A DNA stretch of 64,000 bases, taken from NCBI GenBank assembly GCA_963838235.1, contig CAWIQJ010000006.1, positions 1,054,001 to 1,118,000 of the forward strand, written 5' to 3'. This DNA is from JAFECT01 sp963838235 (GTDB taxonomy: Bacteria; Pseudomonadota; Alphaproteobacteria; Caulobacterales; Caulobacteraceae). The position numbers were made by a program, and so were the translations under genes. Shown in pieces: positions 45,333 through 57,104 of the stretch (positions are counted from its first letter, which is position 1; every line of letters starts with the position of its first letter). A model generated the notes under the pieces. It did no database searches, had not been told where the DNA came from, and saw only the letters and a program-made list of their open reading frames with translations.

Positions 45333-46499
45333 ATGTTCCGCGCCGTCATGGCCACCCACGATCAGCTCGCCCACGTCCGCCCCTGGCGGGCCATCCATCG
45401 CCGCCCGTCGCGCAAGATTCGCGTGGGCTCCGTCGAGGTCGGCGGCGACGCCCCGATCACCGTCCAGTCGATGACCAACACCCCCACCGCCGACGCGGGC
45501 GCGACCATCGACCAGATCCGGGCGCTGGAGGAGGCGGGCTGCGACATTGTGCGCGTCTCCTGCCCCGACGAGGACTCGACCGCGGCGTTCAAGACCATCG
45601 CCAAGGCGGCCAAGGTCCCGCTGGTCGCCGACATCCACTTCCACTACCGCCGCGCCATCGAAGCCGCCGAGGCGGGCGCCGCCTGCCTGCGCATCAATCC
45701 CGGCAACATCGGCTCGAGCGCCCGCGTGCGCGAGGTGGTGCAGGCGGCCAAGGATCACGGCTGTTCCATGCGCATCGGCGTCAACGCCGGCTCGCTCGAG
45801 CGCGACCTGCTCGAACGCTACGGCGAGCCGTGTCCCGAGGCGATGGTGGAGAGCGCGCTCAGCCACGCACGCGTGCTGCAGGACCACGACTTCCACGAAT
45901 TCAAGATCAGCGTGAAGGCGTCCGACCCGTTCCTCACCGTCGCCGCCTATCAACAGTTGGCCGAGGCGATCGACTGTCCGTTGCACCTCGGTGTCACAGA
46001 GGCGGGACCGTTGCGCACCGGTACGATCAAGTCCTCTGTCGGCATCGGCAACCTGTTGTGGGCCGGTATCGGCGACACCATCCGCGTGTCGCTCGCCGCC
46101 GATCCGGTGGAAGAGGTGAAGGTCGGCTTCGACATTCTGAAGGTGCTGGGCCTGCGCCACCGCGGCGTGAACATCATCGCCTGCCCCTCGTGCGCGCGTC
46201 AGGGCTTCAATGTGATCGAGACGGTGACCGAGCTGGAGGCGCGCCTGGCGCACATCTCGACCCCCATGTCGCTGTCGATCATCGGCTGCGTGGTCAACGG
46301 TCCGGGCGAAGCCCTGTTCACGGACGTCGGCTTCACCGGCGGCGGCAAGGGCGCAGGCATGGTCTATGTCGCGGGAAAGCCGGATCACAAGCTCGATAAC
46401 GGCCGGATGATCGAACACATCGTAGAGCTGGTGGAAAAGCGCGCCGCGGAAATCGAGGCGGAAACGCAAACGGCATCGGTGGGTCAGGCGGCAGAGTAG
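45333..46499 (+). CDS. ispG: 4-hydroxy-3-methylbut-2-enyl-diphosphate synthase
   Basis: 4Fe-4S enzyme of the MEP isoprenoid pathway converting MEcPP to HMBPP. Seen: TVQSMTNTPTADAGATIDQI near residue 45, LVADIHFHYRRA, RINPGNIG, and the cluster ligands CPSCARQGFN and GCVVNGPGEA. 388 residues. ATG at 45333 (a second ATG at 45348 is possible). The GTG of the next gene overlaps its stop by one base. Confidence 0.93.
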   Translation: MFRAVMATHDQLAHVRPWRAIHRRPSRKIRVGSVEVGGDAPITVQSMTNTPTADAGATIDQIRALEEAGCDIVRVSCPDEDSTAAFKTIAKAAKVPLVADIHFHYRRAIEAAEAGAACLRINPGNIGSSARVREVVQAAKDHGCSMRIGVNAGSLERDLLERYGEPCPEAMVESALSHARVLQDHDFHEFKISVKASDPFLTVAAYQQLAEAIDCPLHLGVTEAGPLRTGTIKSSVGIGNLLWAGIGDTIRVSLAADPVEEVKVGFDILKVLGLRHRGVNIIACPSCARQGFNVIETVTELEARLAHISTPMSLSIIGCVVNGPGEALFTDVGFTGGGKGAGMVYVAGKPDHKLDNGRMIEHIVELVEKRAAEIEAETQTASVGQAAE

Positions 46500-46810
46500 T
46501 GTCGACCCGGTTTCAATACTTCAATCTGAGAAGCCACGACGTCACAGTCGTCATCGAACCTTGGGCTGACGTGGAGCTGTTGAAGTCCGGCGAGCGCGCG
46601 GAGTTCGTGCTTGAGGGCGACAACGCGCACATCGAAACCAGCGACGACGGCGAAGAATTTCTGGTCTTCGCGTGGGCGAACACCGTCACCTTCAATTCAC
46701 CTCGACGCGCCGAATTCTGGTCACTGCCAAAGGACTATCTGGACGGGCCGTCTTTTATGGCGTGGCATGGCCCGCCGTGGAAGGTGACGAAGAACGCCGA
46801 ATCCGAGTGA
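46499..46810 (+). CDS. Hypothetical protein
   Basis: 103 residues, not recognised. Mixed alpha/beta composition, acidic and aromatic-rich (five Trp), with VVIEPWADVELLKSGERAEF near the N-terminus and WSLPKDYLDGPSFMAWHGPPW near the end. GTG at 46499 overlaps the ispG stop, which suggests co-translation. Its lower GC content than the neighbours is slight. No motif allows a function. Confidence 0.55.
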   Translation: MSTRFQYFNLRSHDVTVVIEPWADVELLKSGERAEFVLEGDNAHIETSDDGEEFLVFAWANTVTFNSPRRAEFWSLPKDYLDGPSFMAWHGPPWKVTKNAESE

Positions 46811-46900
46811 AGCTAAGTTCTCTTCATCCGCTCATCTCCGCGCAGGGGTTGATTCCATAGCGCGGTGGTTTACGCCTCCCGCAACGCCCGGAGTCCCATC

Positions 46901-47503
46901 ATGCGCCTCTATCTCTCCACCGGTTCGCCCTTCGTGCGAAAGTGCCGCGTCGTCATTCGTGAGAAGGGCCTGTTGGCCAAGGTGGAAGAGGTCGCCATCG
47001 ACTTTCCGTACAAGAGCGATCCCGGCCACCTCGCGGCCAATCCGATCGGCCAGATACCGGCGCTGGTGACCGATGACGGCGCGGCGTTCAGCAACAGCCC
47101 GGTGATCTGCGCCTATCTCGACAGCCTGCCGTCAAATGCGCCGCGCCTGCTCCCCGCTGAGGGACCTGACCACTGGCGCGTGCGCCGACTCGAGACCCTC
47201 GGCGACGGCATGATGGAGATGACCGTCAAACAGGTGATCGAAAGCCGCCGGCCGGAGGCCGAACAGTCGACGCAGTGGCGCGACTACTGGATGGGCGGGC
47301 TGATGCGCGGGCTGGACGCGGCGGAGGCCAACGCGCCCGACCCGTCGCGCTTCGACCTCGGTTCGATTTCTTTGGCGATCGCGGCGACCTATCTCGACTT
47401 CCGCCTGCCGTCGCTCGACTGGCGCGCCGCACATCCGAAGCTGCACGCGTTGCGCGACGCGCTCGAAGAACGCGAGAGCTTCAAGCAAACCTATCCTAGA
47501 TGA
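46901..47503 (+). CDS. Glutathione S-transferase
   Basis: Cytosolic GST family. Seen: thioredoxin-like N-terminus MRLYLSTGSPFVRKCRVVI with Ser as likely glutathione-activating residue, NPIGQIPALVTDDGAAFSNSPVICAYLD (the conserved cis-Pro and the ES-type glutathione motif, here NS), and an all-helical C-terminal domain from about residue 85. 200 residues from ATG at 46901. Convergent with the TauE/SafE gene with an 8-bp overlap. Confidence 0.82.
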   Translation: MRLYLSTGSPFVRKCRVVIREKGLLAKVEEVAIDFPYKSDPGHLAANPIGQIPALVTDDGAAFSNSPVICAYLDSLPSNAPRLLPAEGPDHWRVRRLETLGDGMMEMTVKQVIESRRPEAEQSTQWRDYWMGGLMRGLDAAEANAPDPSRFDLGSISLAIAATYLDFRLPSLDWRAAHPKLHALRDALEERESFKQTYPR

Positions 47504-48275
47504 GCTTGTAGAGCGTGAGCGTCTGCCAGACGGCGAGGCCCACGACGAGCAGGCCGACCGCCCAGGTCAGGATCCGCGGCGGCAGCAACTTCGCAAGACG
47601 TCCCGCCATCGGCGCCGCGATCAGGCCGCCGATGAGCACGCCGGCCACCGCCAGGTACTGATGCGGCGTTCCCACCACGTTCTTCCAGCGCCCGCTGAGA
47701 TAGGATTCCAGGAAGGCGCCGGCGATCACCACCGCCACGAAGAACTGCGCAACGTTGCTCGTGCCCACCGCCTGACGCGGTTCGCGCCCGGCGCCCACCA
47801 GGGTGCTGGTGACGGTCGGACCCCAGCCGCCGCCGCCGACGCCGTCGAGAAACCCACCGACTAACCCCAGCGGCAGGCCTTGCCACCAGTGCATCGGATT
47901 GGCCGCCACGCCGCGGAAGGCGCGCCACAGGATGAGCAGTCCCATGAGTCCGAGATAGATGACCACGAACGGCTTCACCTTCGTCGGATCGAGGCCGGTG
48001 ATCAGATAAGCGCCCGCGGCGCCGCCGATGCAGCCGGTGATCGCAAGCACGATGAGCAGGGTCTTGTCGACGTTGCCGTGCTTGAAGTGCGAGGACGCCG
48101 AGGCGCCGGAAGTCAGGATCTTGGCCACGTGCACGCTGGCCGACGCAGTCGCGGGGGCCACGCCCACCGTCAACAAGGCGGTCGTGCAGATCAGGCCATA
48201 GGCCATGCCCATGCCGCCCTCGACCACCTGGGCGAGGAATCCGACGGCCAGAAAGATCCAGAAGTCGTGATCCAC
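47496..48275 (-). CDS. TauE/SafE family sulfite-exporter-like membrane protein
   Basis: 259-residue membrane protein with eight or so hydrophobic segments and the family halves: an N-terminal GFLAQVVEGGMGMAYGLICT and a second-half GGFLDGVGGGGWGPTVTSTL. TauE/SafE members move sulfite, sulfoacetate or other organosulfur anions. An Rrf2-type regulator gene lies 43 bp upstream on the same strand, suggesting a sulfur-responsive operon. The transported anion is unknown. Confidence 0.85.
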   Translation of the reverse strand: MDHDFWIFLAVGFLAQVVEGGMGMAYGLICTTALLTVGVAPATASASVHVAKILTSGASASSHFKHGNVDKTLLIVLAITGCIGGAAGAYLITGLDPTKVKPFVVIYLGLMGLLILWRAFRGVAANPMHWWQGLPLGLVGGFLDGVGGGGWGPTVTSTLVGAGREPRQAVGTSNVAQFFVAVVIAGAFLESYLSGRWKNVVGTPHQYLAVAGVLIGGLIAAPMAGRLAKLLPPRILTWAVGLLVVGLAVWQTLTLYKLI

Positions 48276-48318
48276 CCGCTTCGCTCCAGCCCGCGAGAAC
48301 CCTGCGATCCAACTCCTA

Positions 48319-48780
48319 CTACGTCAATAGAGATTTACTGACTTGCGCCTCAGGTCCTCTCGACTGTGGCCCCTCGGCCAGGGTGGACGCGAGGCTCCAG
48401 CCCTCCAGGACGGTGGCCACTGCGTCGCGGCTGGCCAGCAGGGCCGCCCGGATCGGGCAGGTCTCCACGTCGAAACAGTCCTTGCAGGGCTTGTAGGCCG
48501 TGCGCGAAGCGCAGGGGGCCAGGGCCAGGGGTCCTTCCACCGCGCGGATCACGTCGGCGAAGAAGATGTCGCCGGGCGCTGCGGCCAGGACGTAGCCGCC
48601 GAACCGGCCCCGCCGGCTCTCGACGAATCCGGCCTGTTTCATCTCCAGCAGGATCGCCTCGAGGAACTTGCGCGGCGCCTTGGCCCCCACGGCCACCTCG
48701 GCGATGGAGGCGGACGTCCCGTTCAGGGAGGCCAGGTAGGTAAGGGCGCGGAGCGCGTACTTGGTCTTCTGCGACAGCAT
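48319..48780 (-). CDS. Rrf2 family transcriptional regulator
   Basis: Winged-helix regulator of the Rrf2 group (CymR/IscR/NsrR-like). Seen: MLSQKTKYALRALTYLA, VGAKAPRKFLEAILLEMKQAG (recognition helix region), SRRGRFGGYVLA, and cysteines PCASRTAYKPCKDC near 90-103 plus ETCPI, sufficient for an iron-sulfur cluster. 153 residues. Upstream of the TauE/SafE gene in one transcription unit and divergent from prfA. Regulation of sulfite export is inferred from context. Confidence 0.85.
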   Translation of the reverse strand: MLSQKTKYALRALTYLASLNGTSASIAEVAVGAKAPRKFLEAILLEMKQAGFVESRRGRFGGYVLAAAPGDIFFADVIRAVEGPLALAPCASRTAYKPCKDCFDVETCPIRAALLASRDAVATVLEGWSLASTLAEGPQSRGPEAQVSKSLLT

Positions 48781-48857
48781 GGCTTCCGGCCTATCACGGC
48801 GTGACGAAGTTGCGAACCAAGGCTAGATGCGAGCTGTTACGAACGGTGGACTGCTAA

Positions 48858-49931
<1,074 letters not shown>

Positions 49932-49947
49932 GCGGCGGAGGCGTCCG

Positions 49948-50823
49948 ATGACCACCCTCGTCCAGGCCTGGACCGGCGCCCAGAAGCGTCTGAAGGCGGC
50001 GGGCGTCGACAGTCCGGCCATCGACGCGCGCCTGCTGCTCGAGGCGGCGGCCGGCGTCACGCGCGTGGACGTGGTCGCCGACCCGCACCGCGAGTTGCCC
50101 GATGCGGACGCGGCCACGCTCGACGATTATGTGGAGCGACGTGCGCGGCGCGAGCCGGTGTCGCGTATCCTCGGCCGCAAGGGTTTCTGGAAGCTGTTGC
50201 TGAACGTTTCACCGGCGGTGCTGACGCCCCGGCCCGAGACCGAGACCATCGTCGAGCTGGCGCTGAACGCACACCCTGAGTTCGCCGCCTTCACCGTACT
50301 CGACCTCGGCGTGGGCTCGGGCGCGATCCTGCTGTCGATCCTGGCCGAGCGTCCCGCCGCCAAGGGCGTGGGGGTGGATGTCTCGGAGGACGCCCTGGCG
50401 GTGGCGAGGGACAACGCCGCGAACCTGGACTTGAACAGCCGGGCGACCTTTCTCAGGACCGACTGGACCAGCGGCCTGGCCGACGAGAGCTTCGATCTGG
50501 TGGTCTCCAACCCGCCCTATATCCGTACGGCCGAGCTGGCGGGGCTGGAGCCCGAGGTGAAGGAGCACGAGCCCCATCTGGCGCTCGACGGCGGTCCGGA
50601 CGGGCTGAAGGCCTTTCGGGAACTCGCCCCGCAGATTCTTCGGGTGCTGAAGCCGGACGGCCTGTTTCTGGTGGAGACCGGCTGGGACCAGACGGCTGTG
50701 GTCAAGGCTTTGTTCGAGGCGGCCGGGGCCTGGGACGTGGGCGTGGTTAAGGATTTGAGCGACCGGGACCGAGTGGTGACGGGCCGCAAGAAAAGCCTTG
50801 GAAAAGCCGCGGCGACTCGCTAA
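49948..50823 (+). CDS. prmC: Peptide chain release factor N5-glutamine methyltransferase
   Basis: Methylates the Gln of the GGQ motif in RF1/RF2. Seen: SAM motif VLDLGVGSGAILLSIL near residue 120 and the catalytic NPPY in VVSNPPYIRTAEL near 185; upstream PVSRILGRKGFWKL is the PrmC N-domain motif. 291 residues. Only 16 bp from prfA, the conserved pair. The 202 bp that follow (50824-51025) carry a GCCGGC/GCCGGC inverted repeat near 50981-51003 but no gene. Confidence 0.92.
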   Translation: MTTLVQAWTGAQKRLKAAGVDSPAIDARLLLEAAAGVTRVDVVADPHRELPDADAATLDDYVERRARREPVSRILGRKGFWKLLLNVSPAVLTPRPETETIVELALNAHPEFAAFTVLDLGVGSGAILLSILAERPAAKGVGVDVSEDALAVARDNAANLDLNSRATFLRTDWTSGLADESFDLVVSNPPYIRTAELAGLEPEVKEHEPHLALDGGPDGLKAFRELAPQILRVLKPDGLFLVETGWDQTAVVKALFEAAGAWDVGVVKDLSDRDRVVTGRKKSLGKAAATR

Positions 50824-51025
50824 GTCATAGCGGTCTCCACCCACATCGCCGGGCTTTCGATTCCTCATCGAGCGGGGGTTCCGGCGGACAGGGGCTTGCG
50901 GCGCGCGTCTGCGCCGGGGCGGCAGACAACAGCGGCTCAAGATACGCAAGCGGAGCTTATTCCCGCCCGTCGAGCCGCACGCGCCGGCCTGTGGGAGCGC
51001 CGGCTTCAAACATCGGTTTGAGTGA

Positions 51026-51976
51026 ATGAGAGATTTCAGAGGCATGAAAAGGCAACGCGGTCGCAACCGGAAACCCGGAAGCGGCGGAGGCGGCGGCAGC
51101 AGTGGCGGCGGCGGCGGAAATAATCCGAACCGCGCGTTCGAATCGAACGGCCCCGAAAACATGAAGATTCGCGGCAACGCGCAGCACGTCTATGAGCGCT
51201 ATCAGCAGCTCGCGCGCGACGCCTTCACCTCGGGCGACCGCGTGCTGGCGGAAAACCACCTGCAGCACGCCGAACATTACTTCCGCGTCCTGCGCACCCT
51301 GCAGCCCTCCCGACCCGTGTCCGAGATCGCAGCGCGCGACGCCTTCGCGTCGGGCTACGACATCGACTTCGAAGACGAGAACGGCGGCGAAGGCGGCGAT
51401 ATGGACGGCCAGGCCTCCGACGGCGGCGAGGGCGACAACGGCGAGCGCCGAGAAAATGGAAACGGGGGACGCGACGACTATCGCCGAGACCGCGACGATT
51501 ACCGCAGCGACAACCAGCAACCGCGCGACAACCGCGACTATTCAGAACCGCGCCCGCAGCGTGACTTCGGCGCCGGCGGTCCCAAGGATAGCGCGCCCAG
51601 GGACAACACGCCTCGGGACAATGCGCCCAAGGACGGCGCCCCGGGCGAAGGCCAGGGTCAGCGCCGCGAAGGTCGCCGTGAACGCTTCGAGCGCCGTCGC
51701 GAACGCGAAGGCTTCGATCGTAGTCCGGCCGCGAGCGCCGATCCGCTGGCGGTGGTCGAACCCCGCGGCGCCGAGTTGCCGCAGGCGGACGCTTCGCGCG
51801 AGCCTACGCCCGGCGACGAGCACCTACCCGCCTTCCTGCGCCAGGCCGCCCCGCCGCCGGTTGCGGCGTCCGACGAGGTCGCCGACGAGCGTCCCCGCCG
51901 CGCCCCGCGCCGTCGCCGCGCTGAAGAGGACGGCGCTCCGGCGTCGACCATCGAAACGGCCGACGAAGAAGTCTGA
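51026..51976 (+). CDS. DUF4167 protein, RNA-binding-like with low-complexity arms
   Basis: Alphaproteobacterial DUF4167: the conserved core RGNAQHVYERYQQLARDAFTSGDRVLAENHLQHAEHY lies at about residues 50-86. It is flanked by a basic/glycine-rich N-terminus (RNRKPGSGGGGGSSGGGGG) and a long disordered, charged C-terminus with Arg-Asp and Arg-Glu runs (residues about 110-315). Position behind prfA-prmC is the usual one. Function is not established; the composition suggests RNA or ribosome association. Confidence 0.8.
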   Translation: MRDFRGMKRQRGRNRKPGSGGGGGSSGGGGGNNPNRAFESNGPENMKIRGNAQHVYERYQQLARDAFTSGDRVLAENHLQHAEHYFRVLRTLQPSRPVSEIAARDAFASGYDIDFEDENGGEGGDMDGQASDGGEGDNGERRENGNGGRDDYRRDRDDYRSDNQQPRDNRDYSEPRPQRDFGAGGPKDSAPRDNTPRDNAPKDGAPGEGQGQRREGRRERFERRREREGFDRSPAASADPLAVVEPRGAELPQADASREPTPGDEHLPAFLRQAAPPPVAASDEVADERPRRAPRRRRAEEDGAPASTIETADEEV

Positions 51977-52032
51977 GGCTTCACCGTATCGGATAGCCGT
52001 ACGTGAGGTCCGCCATCCCAGGGTCGCGCCGC

Positions 52033-53028
52033 ATGTCGCCTTCCGATCACGACCATCACGATCATGACCACGCGCGCGGGCATACCCATGTGCACGACCA
52101 CTCCCATGGTCACGGGCATTCGCACGGGCACGGCGGTCATCACCATCACCACGGCCCCGCGGACACCAGCGATCCGCGCTGGCTGATCGGCATCGGCCTG
52201 AACCTGATCTTTGTGGTGATCGAGGCGGTCGCGGGCTTCCTCGGCCACTCGACCGCGTTGCTCGCCGATTCGGGCCACAACCTCTCCGACGTGCTGGGGC
52301 TCGCCATGGCCGGGATCGCGGTGTGGCTGGCCAGGCGGCCCGCCAAGGGCCGGCGCACCTACGGCTGGGGCAAGGCGACCGTGCTGGCGGCGCTCGCCAA
52401 TGCGGTGGCCCTGGTGTTCGCTTCGGGCCTGATCGCAGCGGAGGCCATCCGCCGCTTCAGCGAGCCGAGCTCGCCGCAGTCGTTCATGATCATGGGCGTC
52501 GCCGCCGCGGGCCTGGCGATCAATCTCATCACCGCGATGCTGTTCATGCGCGGCCGCGACGACGATATGAACGTGCGCGCGGCCTTCCTGCACATGATGG
52601 GCGACGCCGTCGTGTCGCTCGGCGTCATCGTCGCCGGCGCCCTGATCTTCTTCACCGGCCGCGCCTGGATCGACCCGCTGGCCAGCTTGCTGGTGGTGGC
52701 GGTGGTCCTGTTCGGGACCTGGGACCTTTTGAAGGAGGCGCTCTCGCTCGCCATGGACGCCGTGCCGCGCGGGATCGATCCCGAGGCGGTGCGGGCCTGC
52801 CTGGCCAAGCGTCCGGGCGTCACCGAAGTGCACGACCTCCACGTCTGGCCGCTGTCGACCACCGAGGTCGCCCTGACCGCACACCTGGTGCGCCCCGGCG
52901 GCGCCGACGACGCCTTCCTGCGCAGCGTCTGCGATACCTTGAACCGCGAGTTCGGCATCGCCCACGCCACCCTGCAGGTCGAGACCGACGGAATGATCGA
53001 CTGCCAGAACCTGCACGCCCCTGTCTAA
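52033..53028 (+). CDS. Cation diffusion facilitator, zinc/cobalt exporter
   Basis: CDF transporter (ZitB/CzcD-like) exporting zinc or cobalt by proton exchange. Seen: a His/Asp-rich N-terminal arm of about 40 residues (DHDHHDHDHARGHTHVHDHS and further HGHGHG repeats), six membrane helices, the metal-site ALLADSGHNLSDV near residue 82, and a C-terminal cytoplasmic domain with VHDLHVWPLSTTEVALTAHL. ATG at 52033. 331 residues. The His-rich arm probably buffers metal. Confidence 0.88.
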   Translation: MSPSDHDHHDHDHARGHTHVHDHSHGHGHSHGHGGHHHHHGPADTSDPRWLIGIGLNLIFVVIEAVAGFLGHSTALLADSGHNLSDVLGLAMAGIAVWLARRPAKGRRTYGWGKATVLAALANAVALVFASGLIAAEAIRRFSEPSSPQSFMIMGVAAAGLAINLITAMLFMRGRDDDMNVRAAFLHMMGDAVVSLGVIVAGALIFFTGRAWIDPLASLLVVAVVLFGTWDLLKEALSLAMDAVPRGIDPEAVRACLAKRPGVTEVHDLHVWPLSTTEVALTAHLVRPGGADDAFLRSVCDTLNREFGIAHATLQVETDGMIDCQNLHAPV

Positions 53029-53099
53029 GTCGGGCGGACGCGCGCTTGTCGCGCGATTGGTCTATGAGAAGCGTACGCCTCGCGACCCTGGGAGGGCCC

Positions 53100-53778
53100 A
53101 TGCGCCGGATCGCCGTCTGCCTCGCGCTATTGCTGCTCAGCGCCTGCGCGACCACGCCGCTCGCGCCCGTGCCGGGCCCGCCGCCCGGGCCGGTCGGACC
53201 GCCGCCGCCGCCGCCGCCCGCGCCGCCTTCGGGTCCGGTGCTGATGGACTGGCGCGCCATCATCCGCCCTGCCGAACTCGGCCGGCTCGACCGCCTGAAC
53301 GAGGCCTGGGCCCAGGCCCTGAACGAGGCCCGCGTCTCCGGCCACGCCGACGAGGTCGCAGCCCTGGGCGACCTGCTCGATCCTCAGGCCGCGCGCGACG
53401 GGGCGACGCCACCGGTCGGCGACTACCGCTGCCGCACCATCAAGCTCGGCGCCAAGGTCTACGGCATGCCGGCGTTCACGCCCTACGGCTGGTTCAAGTG
53501 CCGGATTACCGCCACGCCCAAGGGCCTGAAGCTCGAGAAGGTCACAGGCTCTCAGCGGCCCTCGGGCCTGCTGTTCCCTGACAGCGACCGGCGCATGGTG
53601 GTGCTGGGCTCGGTGTCCCTGGCTGAGGAGCCGGCGGCCAACTCCTACGGCCTGCACCCGGAGCGTGATTTCGTCGGCGTGCTGGAGCGCCTGGGCGAGC
53701 GGCGCTGGCGGCTGGCGATGCCGTGGCCGTATCTGGAATTCCAACCTCGATTTGATCGAGCTCGAACGCGCGCCTTAG
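53100..53778 (+). CDS. DUF4893-like lipoprotein, 3' frame break
   Basis: Envelope lipoprotein with lipobox LLSAC (Cys near residue 17), a proline-rich linker (GPPPGPVGPPPPPPPAPP), and a conserved C-terminal domain with PVGDYRCRTIKLG and YGWFKCRI that matches DUF4893. Near 53740 the literal frame leaves the family; removing one T from GAATTCC continues NLDLIELERAP to TAG at 53776-53778. The literal frame otherwise runs on to 53888. ATG at 53100. Immediately precedes clpB. Confidence 0.7.
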
Positions 53779-53786
53779 GCCTAGGT

Positions 53787-53820
53787 CGCCTTGTGTGGCC
53801 TATCCGCCACACCTACATCC
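53787..53820 (+). promoter_or_regulatory. Candidate heat-shock promoter of clpB with embedded inverted repeat
   Basis: CTTGTG as -35 (about 53790-53795) and CCTACATCC near 53812-53820 as -10, 17 bp apart, loosely like the sigma-32 pattern (CTTGAA / CCCCAT). Between them is a perfect 7-bp inverted repeat GTGTGGC-N6-GCCACAC (53793-53812). ClpB is heat induced in related bacteria. Confidence 0.35.
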
Positions 53821-53888
53821 CCTGCACCCGCGACGGGCCGCTTATTGCAAGGGCCCACAGGCGGGACTCCGCCTCCCGAGGGGACTGA

Positions 53889-56471
<2,583 letters not shown>

Positions 56472-56492
56472 GGCGGTGCGTTGAGATGAAGT

Positions 56493-56714
56493 GGTCCTCC
56501 CCCGCGCGAAGCGCGCAGGGGAGGGGGACCGCGCAAGCGAAGCGCAGCGTGGTGGAGGGGCCAACGCTAGGGCGTGGGATAAGCGAACGACGATTGACGT
56601 CGCGCATCGCTCCGGGGTGTTCAACTGGCCAGCGTCGGCGCTGGCCCCTCCACCATGCTTCAACTTCGCTCGCATGGTCCCCCTCCCCTACGGTCCTTCG
56701 GACCGGGGAGGAAC
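56493..56714. repeat. 222-bp palindromic intergenic element
   Basis: Two arms of about 70 bp (56493-56562 and 56643-56714) are inverted imperfect copies of each other: both contain GGGGAGGGGGACC and GTGGTGGAGGGGCC type blocks. The arms carry internal hairpins (GCGCGAAGCGCGC; GGTCCTTCGGACC). The spacer has an 8-bp GGCCAGCG/CGCTGGCC dyad at its right end. Located between convergent clpB and the 61-residue gene, so it can act as a bidirectional transcript end. This GC-rich architecture is that of dispersed alphaproteobacterial repeats. Confidence 0.65.
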
Positions 56715-56727
56715 CGTGAGGCGTGAC

Positions 56728-56913
56728 CTAGTGCGCCAGGAAGTGCTGCGCCAGGTAGATCGCACCGGCGGCCAGGCCGCACAGCATTCCGCCGCCCAGC
56801 ATCGACGTGACGGCATAGGTCTTCCAGGTCGCGCCCCGCGGCGGATACCGCCGGATCTGGACGATCTTGTGCCCTTCGAACGCTTCGCTGCCGATGATGT
56901 TGTGTTGGGACAA
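56728..56913 (-). CDS. 61-residue membrane protein
   Basis: Small protein starting MSQHNIIGSEAFEGHKIVQI from a TTG at 56913 behind a GGGGGGAT stretch. Basic aromatic middle (RRYPPRGATWKTY) then a single hydrophobic helix VTSMLGGGMLCGLAAGAIYL at the end. Not a family I can name, but the pattern looks conserved rather than random. The longer in-frame reading upstream to 57066 is basic low-quality sequence and was not used. Convergent with clpB across the palindromic repeat. Confidence 0.5.
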   Translation of the reverse strand: MSQHNIIGSEAFEGHKIVQIRRYPPRGATWKTYAVTSMLGGGMLCGLAAGAIYLAQHFLAH

Positions 56914-57008
56914 ACGCGATCCCCCCGGTTGGACGCCGACGATGGTTTCTGATCTGCAAGCTATGTGGCGGAATTTGGAACTTAGCCGTATTTGTACACA
57001 GGCACGCT

Positions 57009-57027
57009 CGCAGCCGGGCCGGCTGCG
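57009..57027 (-). terminator. Hairpin in the gap downstream of the Tyr/Gly-rich gene
   Basis: CGCAGCC/GGCTGCG stem (7 bp) with loop GGGCC, in the 191-bp gap between the stop at 57105 and the start at 56913. There is no clear U-tract, so termination is uncertain. The rest of this gap shows nothing else. Confidence 0.3.
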
Positions 57028-57104
57028 ACAACAAAGCCACGACGTGCGGTCGATCACACGCCGCACGCAAGCTTAACGAGAGCGACTAGAACGCCCGGCG
57101 GGCG

